A DNA stretch of 64,000 bases, taken from the NCBI GenBank assembly GCA_018292915.2, contig JACVVK020000228.1:222001-286000 (forward strand), written 5' to 3'. The position numbers and the translations under genes are program-made. The DNA comes from Batillaria attramentaria. Lineage: Eukaryota; Mollusca; Gastropoda; Batillariidae. Within the stretch, counting starts at the first letter, position 1. Every line of letters begins with the position of its first letter. Shown here piece after piece: positions 43,958 to 54,122 of the stretch. Below the pieces are notes generated by a model. That model was given only the letters and a program-made list of their open reading frames with translations. It had not been told where the DNA came from and made no database searches.

Positions 43958-44450
43958 CGGCCCCCGTAGTGTAGTGGTTGGCACTTCGGACCATGGACCT
44001 GGAGACCCGGGTTCGAGTCCCAGCCGAGGAAAGCGATTTTTCCTACCTATGTGGGCTCCTACCCTGATCGGGTGTGCTATGGGCCCGATGGGGAGGCTGT
44101 TGCCACACAGCCGAGATTCACCCATTTCACGGGTGCGACTTTCGGGGTGCTTCACTTAGTATGACACGTCTTATGATGTGGATGATTACACGGCCGGCAC
44201 CGCGTTCCCGGGCCTGGTTAATGTCGGGATATTTATGACAGAAAGCGTGGAATGCGGCCCTGTCCCACAGTCCCAAACCACACAGACCTCCATAGCATCA
44301 TCTTACCATCATCCTCATCTCCATCATCATGCATGATAAAAAATTGCCCCAGCTTCCGAGCCCTCCGTGGATTCCACCCATTACCTGGGAGGAACACCAC
44401 TGGAGCTGGCAAAGAGTTGGGGCAGCCAAAATCAAACAAACAAACAAACA
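43958..44450 (+). mobile_element. SINE family B, full length
   Basis: The tRNA-like head CGTAGTGTAGTGGTTGGCAC and B box GGGTTCGAGTCCC are followed by a long body: GGCTGTTGCCACACAGCCGA, ATGACACGTCTTATGATGTG, GCGGCCCTGTCCC, ATCATCATGCATGATAAAAA, TGGATTCCACCCATTACC. It ends in a (CAAA)n tail. It is about 490 bases long. Confidence 0.87.
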
Positions 44451-44487
44451 AACAAACAATTCATCTTCAGTCGGAAGCAATACTTAC

Positions 44488-44598
44488 CCTCCACGCATGT
44501 TGTCGGAGCGTCAGGACACAGGCACTTCACAACGTTGCCAGGAGACGGGACGCACAAGTCACTACAACCACCATTGTTACTCCCGCATGCATTAGGGC
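44488..44598 (-). CDS. EGF-like exon of composite receptor
   Basis: The exon of 111 bases is phase 1-1, with acceptor TTTGCAG and donor GTAAGTATT. It encodes one six-Cys EGF module of the LDL-receptor type: NACGSNNGGCSDLCVPS, VVKCLCPD, TTCVEG. NNGGCS is the signature of the EGF that packs against a YWTD propeller in LRP proteins. It joins the last propeller exon in frame (WEKG then PNAC). A paralogous exon is at 62243-62353. Confidence 0.86.
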
Positions 44599-44683
44599 CT
44601 GCAAAGTTGTATTGTTCATGAAGGGACATTTCATAAACACGCACAGGATGATGGTGAATCTTCACCTTCCAATAACACAGGGA

Positions 44684-44830
44684 AGCCGGGACAGCCGAGC
44701 GGAAGAGCACTGAACTTTCAATGCTCCGGTCGTGAGTTCGATTTCCGGCTGTGACCAAAGATTTGTGCTGACCTTTTCCATGTTGCCCCGTCTTTAATAT
44801 CACCCATATGTAGTGGAAAAACCCTTGAAA
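44684..44830 (+). mobile_element. SINE family A
   Basis: Head GGACAGCCGAGCGGAAGAGC, B box GTGAGTTCGATTTCC, body GTTGCCCCGTCTTTAATATC. It is the same insertion as the one at 62440, copied by the segmental duplication. Confidence 0.78.
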
Positions 44831-44879
44831 CACCACCTACCTTCCAGTAATACAGGTTTTGACAGAAATGTAGGTTACA

Positions 44880-44910
<31 letters not shown>

Positions 44911-45053
44911 AAAAAAACTGAAACTGAAATAACTTTATGTAAACACGGTGGCAGTTTTGGTCGTGCAACCAATTTTCAAACTTATTTTCAATCCAAATTT
45001 AAATAAATTGCAAAATTTCAAAATTCAACATTTAAACATATTCAAAAGTGGAA

Positions 45054-45090
<37 letters not shown>

Positions 45091-45119
45091 CATGACGCAA
45101 GATCTGAAATGTCTGCTAC

Positions 45120-45244
45120 CTTTTTCCCAACCATCCTGTACGTAGAGATGAATGTCGTTCATTCTAATTCCCGCCGAACCGATGGTCTTTCCGCTTTGTC
45201 CGTCTGTACCCAGTCTGTGTATAGCACTGACGTTTGTTCGGGAT
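45120..45244 (-). CDS. Last YWTD propeller blade exon
   Basis: The exon of 125 bases starts in phase 2 after CACTTCAG and ends in phase 1 before GTAGCA. It reads SRTNVSAIHRLGTDGQSGKT, then IRMNDIHLYVQDGWEK. These are the strands that close a six-bladed propeller before its EGF. It joins the previous exon as TDWTDAG/SRTN. The paralogue at 62897-63021 has the same exon boundaries. Confidence 0.78.
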
Positions 45245-45485
45245 CTGAAGTGGACAGTTTATAACACGATGCCACTTGGCCTTAACCCCTTTAAGTTGTT
45301 TTCTCCAATAATGATAATACTAATGATAAAAGAGTATTGTATGGAACCCAACACGCACGCTCACGTGAATCACACGCATTGGACATGAACACATTACATT
45401 AACGAGGTGTGAATGGTCAGCTCAGCAATTTAAGTTCGGAATTTAGAACTGGTTTGAATTTCTTTCTTTCTTTCTTTCTTTTTTT

Positions 45486-45521
<36 letters not shown>

Positions 45522-45614
45522 CTGAACATTTCCAAAGCCGGAGAACCCGGAGAGAAACCCCGACGATCGGTCCGAATGAACGGTGCCTACGCACAAGAAG
45601 GGGTGGGTGGATGT

Positions 45615-45925
45615 TTGACAGTTTGACGGTGGATGGTTTAACGTCCTTTTTCACTACGTATGGGTGATAGCAAAGACGGGGCATTCCTCGCCCCGTGTTT
45701 TGCACTATGAGACGTGTCATACCAAGGGAAGTACCCCCAAAAGTCGCCATCCGTGAAGTGGGGGAATCTCGGCTGTGTGGCAACAGCCTCCTTTGGGCCC
45801 ATAGCACACGTGATCTGGGTAGGAGCCGGCCTAGGTAGGAAACATCTTGCCGCGGCTGGGATTCGAACCCGGGTCTTCCGGTCCACGGTTCGAAGTGCTA
45901 ACCACTACACTACGGGGGTCGGTGA
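45615..45925 (-). mobile_element. Chimaeric SINE: family B head, family C tail
   Basis: On the minus strand it starts with a family B head (CGTAGTGTAGTGGTTAGC, GGGTTCGAATCCCAGCC) and body to GGTATGACACGTCTCATAGTG. It then switches at about 45693 to the family C body (CGAGGAATGCCCCGTCTTTG, AAAAAGGACGTTAAACC). The paralogous block at 63340-63495 has an uninterrupted family C SINE. A C-body segment continues left to about 45290. Confidence 0.75.
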
Positions 45926-46182
45926 AATATTGTTGTTTTTTGTGTACAAGACCCTCTACCATATAAAGGCGGAACTTTATTGATTATCGGATGGAACAAT
46001 AGAACAGAATAGAGACAATCGGCTGACGCGCAAATGCCATTTATTTAAATGACGATTGTTATTCATATGATAATTATCATAGAAAATACTCGAGAAAATA
46101 AGGAATAGAAAGTAAAGAAATTCTCCCACAATCAAGGTAGGGCCTCTATTTATTTCTCCAGTGAAGACATAGACAGACATAC

Positions 46183-46342
46183 CCAGCGTCAGTCCAGTCA
46201 GTGACATACAGCTGATTGTCGTAATAAGTGAGACCGAAGAAATGGCGACCCTGTAAGGAGTAGAGCAGTGCTCGGCCATTTCCGTCAAGATCCGAGTACT
46301 CGACCCAGTCAGTTCCTGCGTCCACCCAATACATCCGATTGT
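46183..46342 (-). CDS. YWTD propeller exon 4
   Basis: The exon of 160 bases is phase 1 to 2, acceptor TTTCAG, donor GTATGT. It encodes two LDL-receptor class B repeats: NRMYWVDAGTDWVEYSDLDG, then FFGLTYYDNQLYVTDWTDAG. YWVD and YVTDW are the repeat signatures. Phase matches exon 3 (A + AC = Asn) and exon 5 (GG + A = Gly). The frame is intact. Confidence 0.87.
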
Positions 46343-46439
46343 CTGAAAGAAAAGCGAAGGCATCCGGGTGTTCAAAAATGCACAGGATATAGGGGTGAGC
46401 AGGGGTACATGGTTTGAGGGTAAAAAGAGCGGTATATAC

Positions 46440-46518
46440 TACACACACACACACACACACACACACACCACACACACATACACACACACACACACACCAC
46501 CACGCACAGGCACACACG

Positions 46519-46568
<50 letters not shown>

Positions 46569-46806
46569 ACACACACACAGCCACAGACAACCACACACAC
46601 ACACTACAAATTGTGTCCGTAACAATTATTATTCCTTGTGAGGATGTTGGTTCTTATATTTAGACATCATTATTTCTAAGAGATGGAGTTAATAAACAGA
46701 GACAGAATGTTAACAAAAACAACTTCAACTCGCGCCTAAAAATAAGATATACTCTTGAATACATTTTACTAGCTCCTGGGCACTATAAGAATGTCTCGCG
46801 CGCGAG

Positions 46807-46849
<43 letters not shown>

Positions 46850-46889
46850 GGGGGCGGAGACAGAGGGACAGAGAGACAGAGAGAGACAG

Positions 46890-46936
<47 letters not shown>

Positions 46937-46946
46937 CGTGCGTGCG

Positions 46947-46979
<33 letters not shown>

Positions 46980-47060
46980 TGAGAGAGAGAGAGAGAGAGA
47001 TGGGAAGGTTCTATGTTTCTATGTGCACTCACATCGGGAGGGGGGTGGGGGGGTGGGGGT
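46440..47060. repeat. (CA)n, (GA)n, (TG)n and (CGTG)n tracts
   Basis: Compound CA runs at 46440-46605, GA at about 46810-46880, TG at 46892-46932, GTGC steps to 46980, GA to 47000, and a G-rich run at about 47038-47073. All are intronic. Long frames here are artefacts. Confidence 0.95.
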
Positions 47061-47272
47061 GGGGGTGGTGGGGATCTCAATCGGAGATTCCGTTAAGAAC
47101 GAATCATGTAACTAAAACTAAAGCCCCTACCATTTGCGAAAATAAAGTGTATCAAATGAGGAAACCTATAACAAGCATGGGTCACCAAATGATGATGATG
47201 ATGATGATCATGATGATGACGACGACGATGATGAGGATGATGATGATGATGGAGGAGAGAATCGAGACTTAC

Positions 47273-47400
47273 TGTCCAGGTCCAGAGCTATGGCATTAGG
47301 CACCATGAGAAACTGCTGGTGTAGAGTCTGGCGCTCAGTTCCGTCATAGTTGGCTCTCTCAATCTTTGAAGGAGTTCCGCAGTCGGTCCAGAACATCACA
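47273..47400 (-). CDS. YWTD propeller exon 3
   Basis: The exon of 128 bases is phase 2 to 1, acceptor TTTCCAG, donor GTAAGT. It reads VMFWTDCGTPSKIERANYDG, then FLMVPNAIALDLD. FWTD replaces YWTD, and IERANYDGT is the usual strand after it. A GAT triplet repeat in the intron (about 47190-47250) lies close to the donor. Confidence 0.87.
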
Positions 47401-47684
47401 CTGGAAACAGATTAATTTGACTTTTGAAATAGAATGCACGGGTACTGGTGTATATAAACGTGATCATATAAAAATGCGACAGCTACCTACCCCCCGAAAA
47501 AAGGAGTGATTTAAATAAATATTACGCCTGTAAACGCCAGACAACCTCAAAAGGGCGATAACTCCCAAATCACCAAAACAATTACAACCCGGTCGCTCGC
47601 TCTGTCTATAGGATCTTGACATATCTGGAGACCCCCATTTGAAGCCAGTCGGTGAGTACTTTCGGAGATACACGCCCGGATACA

Positions 47685-47687
<3 letters not shown>

Positions 47688-47748
<61 letters not shown>
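47688..47748. repeat. (CA)n microsatellite
   Basis: A pure CA run in the intron between propeller exons 3 and 2. Confidence 0.95.
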
Positions 47749-47749
<1 letters not shown>

Positions 47750-47989
47750 CACTCACTGAGGCGGAGAAGTGCGTTCGGTCCACCATACACGTCAGCATCG
47801 ATGACGCACGTTTTCTTACGTCATTGTCAGAGTTACACTTGCAAAATCGTCTCTGCGGGAGATCAGCAGTGACGTGCGTTTCTACCACAGAGGCGTGCGT
47901 ATGAACGTGGAAAATTTAGCCCGTCCTATGATGTTGATTCCATTACTATGGAAACAACATAAAAATGGATTTTGAAGGTATATAATGAC

Positions 47990-48158
47990 CCATTCATCGT
48001 GTCCAGTACAATGGCCCTAGGCTGGTCAAGATCTGTGTCGATGATAGTTCTGTGTCGTGAACCGGACATCGTCATCATGGCAATGACGTCAAGACCCGAA
48101 TCAGTATAAAACACCAGGCGTGACAAAGGGTCTACAGCCATCCCATCAGGCATCGCAG
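47990..48158 (-). CDS. YWTD propeller exon 2
   Basis: The exon of 169 bases is phase 1 to 2, acceptor TTTCAG. It reads AMPDGMAVDPLSRLVFYTDS, IAMMTMSGSRH, then DQPRAIVLDTMNG. FYTD stands for YWTD. The donor GTCATT is weak, but it is the only GT that joins exon 3 in frame (GG + T = Gly, giving MNGVMFWTD). Confidence 0.83.
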
Positions 48159-48745
48159 CTGAAATACAAAACGATCGAATTTCCAAAGCCAGCAAACTAT
48201 GGAAGTCGACATGTTCCTACAGAATTTATTACACAAGTACACCATTCCAAAAAAGCCAAGAACCATCTTCAATTCTACATAATGTTGTGAAATGTCATTA
48301 TTATGCCAAATGTGTTGTGGCGCGTGTTTTTTCAATGAGTTAATTTTAATTGATCGAGTTTTGGGCACTTTGCTGAATCATTAAACCTGCGGAAAATTGG
48401 AAAAATAAGATAGGTACTGGGTGACGCTGCACGGCGGCGACACGTTTCCACCGGAGGGGACATTACGTAGTAAAAAGAAAAGAAAAGAAGAACAGCGTAT
48501 GGTAAAAAAAAAAAGAGCAATAACTTTTGCTGACGCGTCCGCTGATATCTAGCAGACGCGTCATTGATATTTGAAGTAGGCTGCATGATTTGCTTGCATA
48601 TCAAATATAGCTAGAAAAAGAAAGAAATCGAAACTACCAAAGACATAAACAAAATTTCTGTGCTACAAAACTGTCGAAAAACGCACGTCGGAGAAAGTGT
48701 TTTCAAAGATCTAACATGCTCAAACGGCAAGGTCACGTGACATAC

Positions 48746-48978
48746 CACTCTCAAAATCCTTAATCACTTTTTGGTCACTGCTGTTCAGGAAGGCGCTAGC
48801 AATGTGTTTGTAGTCAACATCAGTCCAGTACAAGCGGCCTTCCACTGGATCGTAGTCCACAGCGATGGGTTTAGCAGGTTAAGGCCAGGAATCGCGATGC
48901 TGCTTGTGGTTTCCAGATCCACGCGGAAGATGAGTCGGCTTGAACTTGTAATCAGGAAAAACTCATCCTTCAGTACAC
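48746..48978 (-). CDS. YWTD propeller exon 1 (one-base frameshift)
   Basis: The exon is 233 bases where 234 is expected, acceptor CCTATAG, donor GTATGT, phase 1-1. It reads VLKDEFFLITSSSRLIFRVD, then LNLLNP. After a single missing base in a C-run near 48870 it continues IAVDYDPVEGRLYWTDVDY and KHIASAFLNSSDQKVIKDF. LYWTDVD is a textbook class B repeat. The break is more likely a sequence error than decay because every other propeller exon is intact. Confidence 0.8.
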
Positions 48979-49029
48979 CTATAGGAAGGGAGTTCAATAA
49001 GAGCACTAACGCCAGTAAAACAGAAAGAA

Positions 49030-49570
49030 TGAGAGACCGCCCACCCCCCCCCTTCCTTCCTCCCCCCGCCTCCCCCTGACCCCCCCCCCCCCCAAAAAAA
49101 AAATACATAATCCAAAACAACAAACAACCCCTCCCCCCCCCCTTCAAAAAAAAAGAGAAAAAAACAAAAAACAAAAACCCAGACAAACAACAACAACAAT
49201 TAAAAAAATAAATAGAAAAAGAACAACTACAAAAAAAAACAGCCAAAAACAAAACCCACACAAACAACAACAAACAAAAACAAACCAACAAAGAAAGAAA
49301 ACAAACAAACCATAACAACAAGCAACAACAACAACAACAAAGCAATAACATCAATAGCAACCAAGAACACCTACCCCCCCCCCCCCCAAAAAAAAAAAAA
49401 AAAAAACCAAAACCAAAACAAACAACAAAAAAACAAAAAACAAACAAACAAACAAACAAACACCCCCCCCCCAAAAAAAAAAAACAAAAAAAACGAACAA
49501 CAACAACAACAAACAAACCAAAAACCCCAGGGTGAACTAGAAAGCAAACAGCAACAGCAACAGCACCCAC
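49030..49570. repeat. A/C-only low-complexity stretch with C-run/A-run pairs
   Basis: At least four places have a run of 8 or more C followed by a run of A (near 49080, 49133, 49375, 49463), embedded in CAA/CAAA repeats. It is intronic and asymmetric: almost no G or T on the plus strand. Confidence 0.92.
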
Positions 49571-49691
49571 AAGAACACCACCACTAAATAAACCAACAAC
49601 AACAAAAGAAGGAAGACTTGAAAACACTGTAAATTAAATGTTCACCATCATCTGTCCACCTATCACACAATCACCAAATTCAAACATGTAC

Positions 49692-49848
49692 CGGAAGTAA
49701 AGGAAGCTCTGAATCCTGTTCCTGTAACGGAAGCATCCGACCGGAAGCGAATCAACATGAAGTTCTGGAAGCTTCTCTTTGGGGTTGGAAGGGTGGTGTT
49801 GCAGACTTTGACAATTAGAGGGGGAAGTCTGGAGTCTCCGTCTCGAAT
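49692..49848 (-). CDS. CUB domain, second exon
   Basis: The exon of 157 bases is phase 0 to 1, acceptor TGTGTCACAG, donor GTACAT. It reads IRDGDSRLPPLIVKVCN, then FMLIRFRSDASVTGTGFRA. DGDS and RFRSDxSVxGxGF are the CUB calcium-loop and C-terminal signatures. Joined to 51809-51990 it makes a CUB of about 111 residues, the normal size. Its donor phase matches propeller exon 1. Confidence 0.85.
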
Positions 49849-50078
49849 CTGTGACACACATGTTTGATGACCCACCATGATGGAAAAAATACAAGAAGTG
49901 TTGTAGCTTTGCCCTTCCATATGAATTGAAACTGACGTACGAATAACATTTTTGGCAGTGTAAATTGATTTTTTTTTAACCGATTAATTTTTCTTTGATT
50001 TCTTGTGCTTTTTTTCGCCAACAATACAAAGTACCGTTGCATCGTTTGTATCTTGTGGTGTATAAAAGCAGGTAGGTA

Positions 50079-50576
50079 CAGACCCATACGCTTAAGTCAA
50101 ACACGCTTAGTCGAACTTCGGATACGTCGAAGCAAAATGTTTTTCCGGCCAAACTTGCTCTTTGATGACTAAATTTTCCACGGATAAGACGAATGAGTAC
50201 TCAAAAACGGATAAGTCAAAACTCGGTTATGTCTAAACGAAATCTGCAATTTTAGCCTCGGATAAGTCGTACCAGTCGCTGGCACGGGAAATTCTTTTGT
50301 CCTTCTGATGCATGCAGCGCCAAACACGGCTTGCACGGAGATTTTACATTTTCCGTGCAAGTACAGGTTGACAGTGTTAGGTGTCCTGCGGGCCTTAGGG
50401 CTGGTTATCTTGGGTGGTAGAACACGAAATTGGCGAGAACCACGTGCAAGAACAGAGCTAGGCGTGAGATCTGACCCTGTGCCCCTGATCTCTGAGGGTT
50501 TTCTGTCGCCAGTGTTAAGGTGATTTGCCGTCGGATGCGGAGGGGTAAGCAGTGAGTTATTCCTGATGTGTGAAAT

Positions 50577-50610
<34 letters not shown>

Positions 50611-50780
50611 GTGTGTGTGTGTGAGAGAGAGAGAGGAGAGAAGAGAGCGAGCGAGACAAGAGAGAAAGAGTTTTGCCGGTTGGTGCCGTTAGAGTTGGAT
50701 CTTCTGCTATTTGACTGCGTGTGTTTTATTGACGTTGCACTAGAATTTATTGAGCACATGCGATCATATGACTGCGAACG

Positions 50781-50832
<52 letters not shown>

Positions 50833-51494
50833 TGACGCTGCTGATCTTACAAGCAGAATAAGAGTCAGTGAAACTAGAAAGCGTTCTTGCAGGCAGCTTT
50901 TATATCAGAACGAAACAGCCATCAGAAAAAAAACTTGGCTTTCTCCTTCCTCTACCTTGCATGTGTGACTATGGTAAGACCAAGCCAATACTCTGAACTG
51001 AAAGTGAACTCAAAGTGAACAAAATAGCTACGAGATTCGATGACATGGCAGCTTACACGAGCGTATTCAATATAACAAATCCTAGCAGTAAGGCTCAGTA
51101 TAGTTCGCACCCCGGGGCCGTACTGGCAAACTATTCAAACGCATCCCCACTCATTTAGTAGAGTTCGCCTGCTTAGATCGGTTTAAGTTTAGATTTAGGG
51201 TTGGGGTTACCTTGTGGTAATGGTGCAATTGCTATGTTGTTCAGACGGTCACAGTGCATTTACAGCAGGTGGAAATGACACAAGGGGGCGAACTATACCA
51301 ACCCAGCAGCAGTAAGCTCATGTTGACCAGGGAAAATAAATTTCAGTTTCCAAACCGAATCAGGGGGTGAAAAGGTGCAACCCGCTTAACTCGAAGCTAG
51401 AGTCGAAATTCGACCTTATCCGTCGTCACGGATAAGTCATACGTCGAACAAAAATCCATTTTCCCTGCGAATTCGACTTAAGCGTGTTCGACTG
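50079..51494. mobile_element. Pogo-like GGATAAGTCGAA element, both ends present
   Basis: The left end after TA is CAGACCCATACGCTTAAGTC. The right end GACTTAAGCGTGTTCGACTG is followed by TA. CGGATAAGTC(A/G) steps repeat near both ends. Inside are (TG)n (50579-50624) and (CA)n (50790-50830) tracts. No transposase is visible. It lies inside the intron that splits the CUB domain. Confidence 0.75.
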
Positions 51495-51808
51495 TAGTAG
51501 AGTTACTATGAGGGGTGTGGACTTCATAGATGATTTTATTTAATTTTATTTCTCTCTTTTCTTTCGCGGGGAGGTGGGGGAGGACGCAAAACACAGTATG
51601 CTTCTATTTCAGAAGTATTTAACAACGGTTTTGCGTATTTTCTTTTACCTGTGACTTTGACTTTGGCTTTTATGCTTTATTTAACAACGGTAGAAAATGT
51701 TGGTTACAATAACCATCTTACGCACTTGCCGTTCAACACTAAACTTTCCCCTAGCAGCTGGTTTCTTCCATAAAATCTCAGAATTTCCAAATTACTGTCG
51801 TTTCTGAC

Positions 51809-51990
51809 CTCTAAGGCGTCATACGGACATCCATCTCCTCCTTGCATGCCCAGAGTCTCAAACGTCAGAGTAATGCGCTCTCCCTCGGGTCGGCTGATGA
51901 TCCACATGCAATCCAGGTTATTTGCGTAGTTGGAAGGATATCCAGGGGACTGCAAAGTCCCTGTAGGTGCTGCGAAGTTGCCACCGCAAG
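51809..51990 (-). CDS. CUB domain, first exon
   Basis: The acceptor TATGTACAG is followed in phase 1 by CGGNFAAPTGTLQSPGYPSN, CMWIISRPEGERITLTF and CPYDALE. These are the CUB N-terminal Cys, the SPGYP motif and the second Cys pair. I end it at GAG before GTCAGA because this joins the next exon as DALE/IRDGDS at standard CUB length. The donor is not a strong consensus. A stronger donor (GTAAGA) at 51721 would add 29 residues and repeat part of the fold, so it is less likely. The codon before the acceptor would be completed by the EGF-type exon upstream in phase. Confidence 0.82.
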
Positions 51991-52251
51991 CTGTACATAC
52001 GACAAGAACCATTTGTTATAATGTAACTAAAAAGAGCAAGTAGCAACTGCAGCAGCGAAAAGTATTTATCTATAATCAGAGGGAACGAATACTGGAGACA
52101 ACTGTGGGAAGAGCGATCTCTAGATCTAGCAGATCCCAGCACAGAAATAAAATGATAAACATCTGTTACAATATTCCAGGCTTTTTCATAGGCTTTCTCC
52201 AAGCACCCACGTTGGCAAAGTGTCGTCCGATATACTGATGATTATAATGAG

Positions 52252-54114
52252 TAGAGCTGTGAACCGGTTCAAAAATCCAAACCGGTTTTTAACCGGTTTT
52301 TTAACTTCAAACCGGTTTTTTAAACCGGTTTTTTCCCGGTTCAGTCATCACCAAAAGGTGTTTGAGGTCTGCAAAAATATTGGCGTTTTATGCGATGCGT
52401 GTGTTCATATATATATATGTGTGTGTGTGTGTGGTGTGTGTGTGTGTGTGTGTGTGTCAAGTGCATCAGCGATCAGGCTGCAGTAAACTGATCGCTAGTC
52501 GTCAAAAATAAATCCTGGCTAAACAAACAAACACACAAAACGAACAAATAGACAAGAAAAAAAGAGGAGGAGGAGGATGAAAAGAAGAAGAAGGAGAACT
52601 TGTAAGAAGAAGGAGGAGGGGGGAGGAGAAGAAGAACTTGTAAGGAGAAGAAGGAGGAGGAGAGAAGAAGAAGAACTTTTAAGAAGAAGAAGGAGGATGA
52701 GAAGAAGAAGAAGAAGAACTTGTGAGGAGGAGGAGGATGAGAAGAAGAAGAACTTGTAAGGAGAAGAAGAAGGAGGAGGAGGAGGAGAAAAGAAGAACTT
52801 GTAAGGAAAAGAAGAAGGAGGGGGAGGAGGAGAAGAAGAAGAACTTGTAAGAAGAAGTAGGAGGATGAGAAGAAGAAGAAGAACTTGTAAGAAGAAGGAG
52901 GAGGAGGGGGAGGATGAGAAGAAGAACAACTTGTAAGGAGAGAAGAAGGAGGAGGAGGAGAAGAAGAAGAAGAAGAACTTGTAAGGAAAAGAAGAAGGAG
53001 GGGGAGGAGGAGGATGAGAAGAGAAGAAGAAGAACTTGTAAGAAGAAGGAGGAGGAGGAGGAGAGAAGAAGAACTTGTAAGGAGAAGGAGGAGGAGGAGG
53101 AGAAGAAGAAGAAGAACTTGTAAGGAGAAGAGGAGGAGGAGGAAGAAGAAGAAGAACTTGTAAGAAGAAGAAGGAGGAGGAGAAGAAGAAGAGGACGAAG
53201 GCAGGAAAGAAAGAAAGAAAGCAAATCTAAAGTTTTGACCACTTTGCTGTATTTTCTTGAACAAAAACTTCTCAAACGCAACCTGACCATAATTCCCCCC
53301 CCCCCCCCCCAAATATAAACTTACTTCAGCCCATAATTCATATTTTAAGTCCTCTGCTCTAGAGGGCTTGGGCCTAAATGTGAAATTAAAGTGTTTTTTT
53401 TAAATAAAAGTTCTTAATTTCCTTACTAACATAGCATCCACTAGTAATACTTGAAAGAAACGTGAAATAAAAATTTACATCAAAATAAAAGTTAGAAAAT
53501 AAATGCCATATACAGCATCCACTAATCCTACTGAACGCGAAATAATTTAAAAAAAAAAACTAAACAAAAACAACAACAACAAAAAAACCAGCACAATTCT
53601 AGGAAATCGTTTCGAAACGCGTGGCTTTCCTTTCAGTTTCTGTGTTCTTCAGTTATTGCGTCATAACAACTTACCAAATATCAATCATATCTCGCTGCAG
53701 CCCCACCCTGGAAGACTAAATTTGACAGAGTGCAAAATTACAGAGTTGACCCTTTCTTAGTTTCTTAGTCCCTTTCACACCCATAACCCAACCAGCAGTT
53801 TCACATCAATGCGGAAAAAATGTCAACAACATTACCCCCCCCCCCCCACACACACACACACACACTCCTCCTCCTCCCCCAACCCCAGCTTAGGTTACAG
53901 AGTAGGATACAGACGAGACTACAAGATCTGCAGATACGTTATAAGAAGTCCAGCGGCCGCCAAGAAGAAATTAGAAGAAAAAAGATGACTTAAGTAACTT
54001 TAGTACGTGTACTATGACCAAAACACCGGTTCGCGGCAACTCGAACCGGTTCGGCGAACCGGTTCAAATGGGAACCGGTTAAAACCGGTAAACCGGTTAA
54101 CCGCGGCAGCTCTG
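52252..54114. mobile_element. hAT-like non-autonomous element
   Basis: The ends TAGAGCTG and, read inward, CAGAGCTG are inverted. An 8-bp target duplication ATAATGAG flanks it (52244-52251 and 54115-54122). Both ends carry tandem AACCGGTT-type steps in the first and last 90 bases. An 8-bp duplication and CAGAG-type ends are typical of hAT. No transposase; the centre holds a GAA/GGA minisatellite and an A/T-rich stretch. Confidence 0.85.
52560..53210. repeat. Polypurine minisatellite with GAACTTGTAAG marker
   Basis: About a dozen units, each made of GAAGAAGGAGGAGG-type purines and ending GAAGAACTTGTAAG(G/A)A. One strand is almost purely purine. It creates long Ser/Leu- or Arg/Glu-rich frames that are not genes. 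Confidence 0.93.
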
Positions 54115-54122
54115 ATAATGAG

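Larger units (their letters stand above)
43140..45650. repeat. Segmental duplication, copy 1 (partner at 60890-63400)
   Basis: In the same order and orientation both copies contain: CCTGGCTCTACTCCGCCTCC, CTCGACTCAAGCTGCTTG, a pentamer satellite, a SINE-B, the EGF exon, a SINE-A, a (GA)n tract, the last propeller exon and a SINE-C body. The block therefore copied exons as well as repeats. This copy carries much longer poly(C) and poly(G) runs (near 43170-43200 and 45491-45522). Confidence 0.85.

Noticed and set aside
36693..47748. CRISPR-like arrays or prokaryotic operons
   Set aside because: All regular repeats are microsatellites or satellites without spacers, and the genes are split by introns.
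48785..49627. A 280-codon minus-strand open frame
   Set aside because: Its first half is the A/C low-complexity stretch read as Phe/Val/Gly/Cys and its end is propeller exon 1 in a frameshifted reading. Only the exon is real.
52473..53312. Open frames of up to 279 codons, Ser/Leu/Phe-rich
   Set aside because: They are translations of the polypurine minisatellite inside the hAT-like element.
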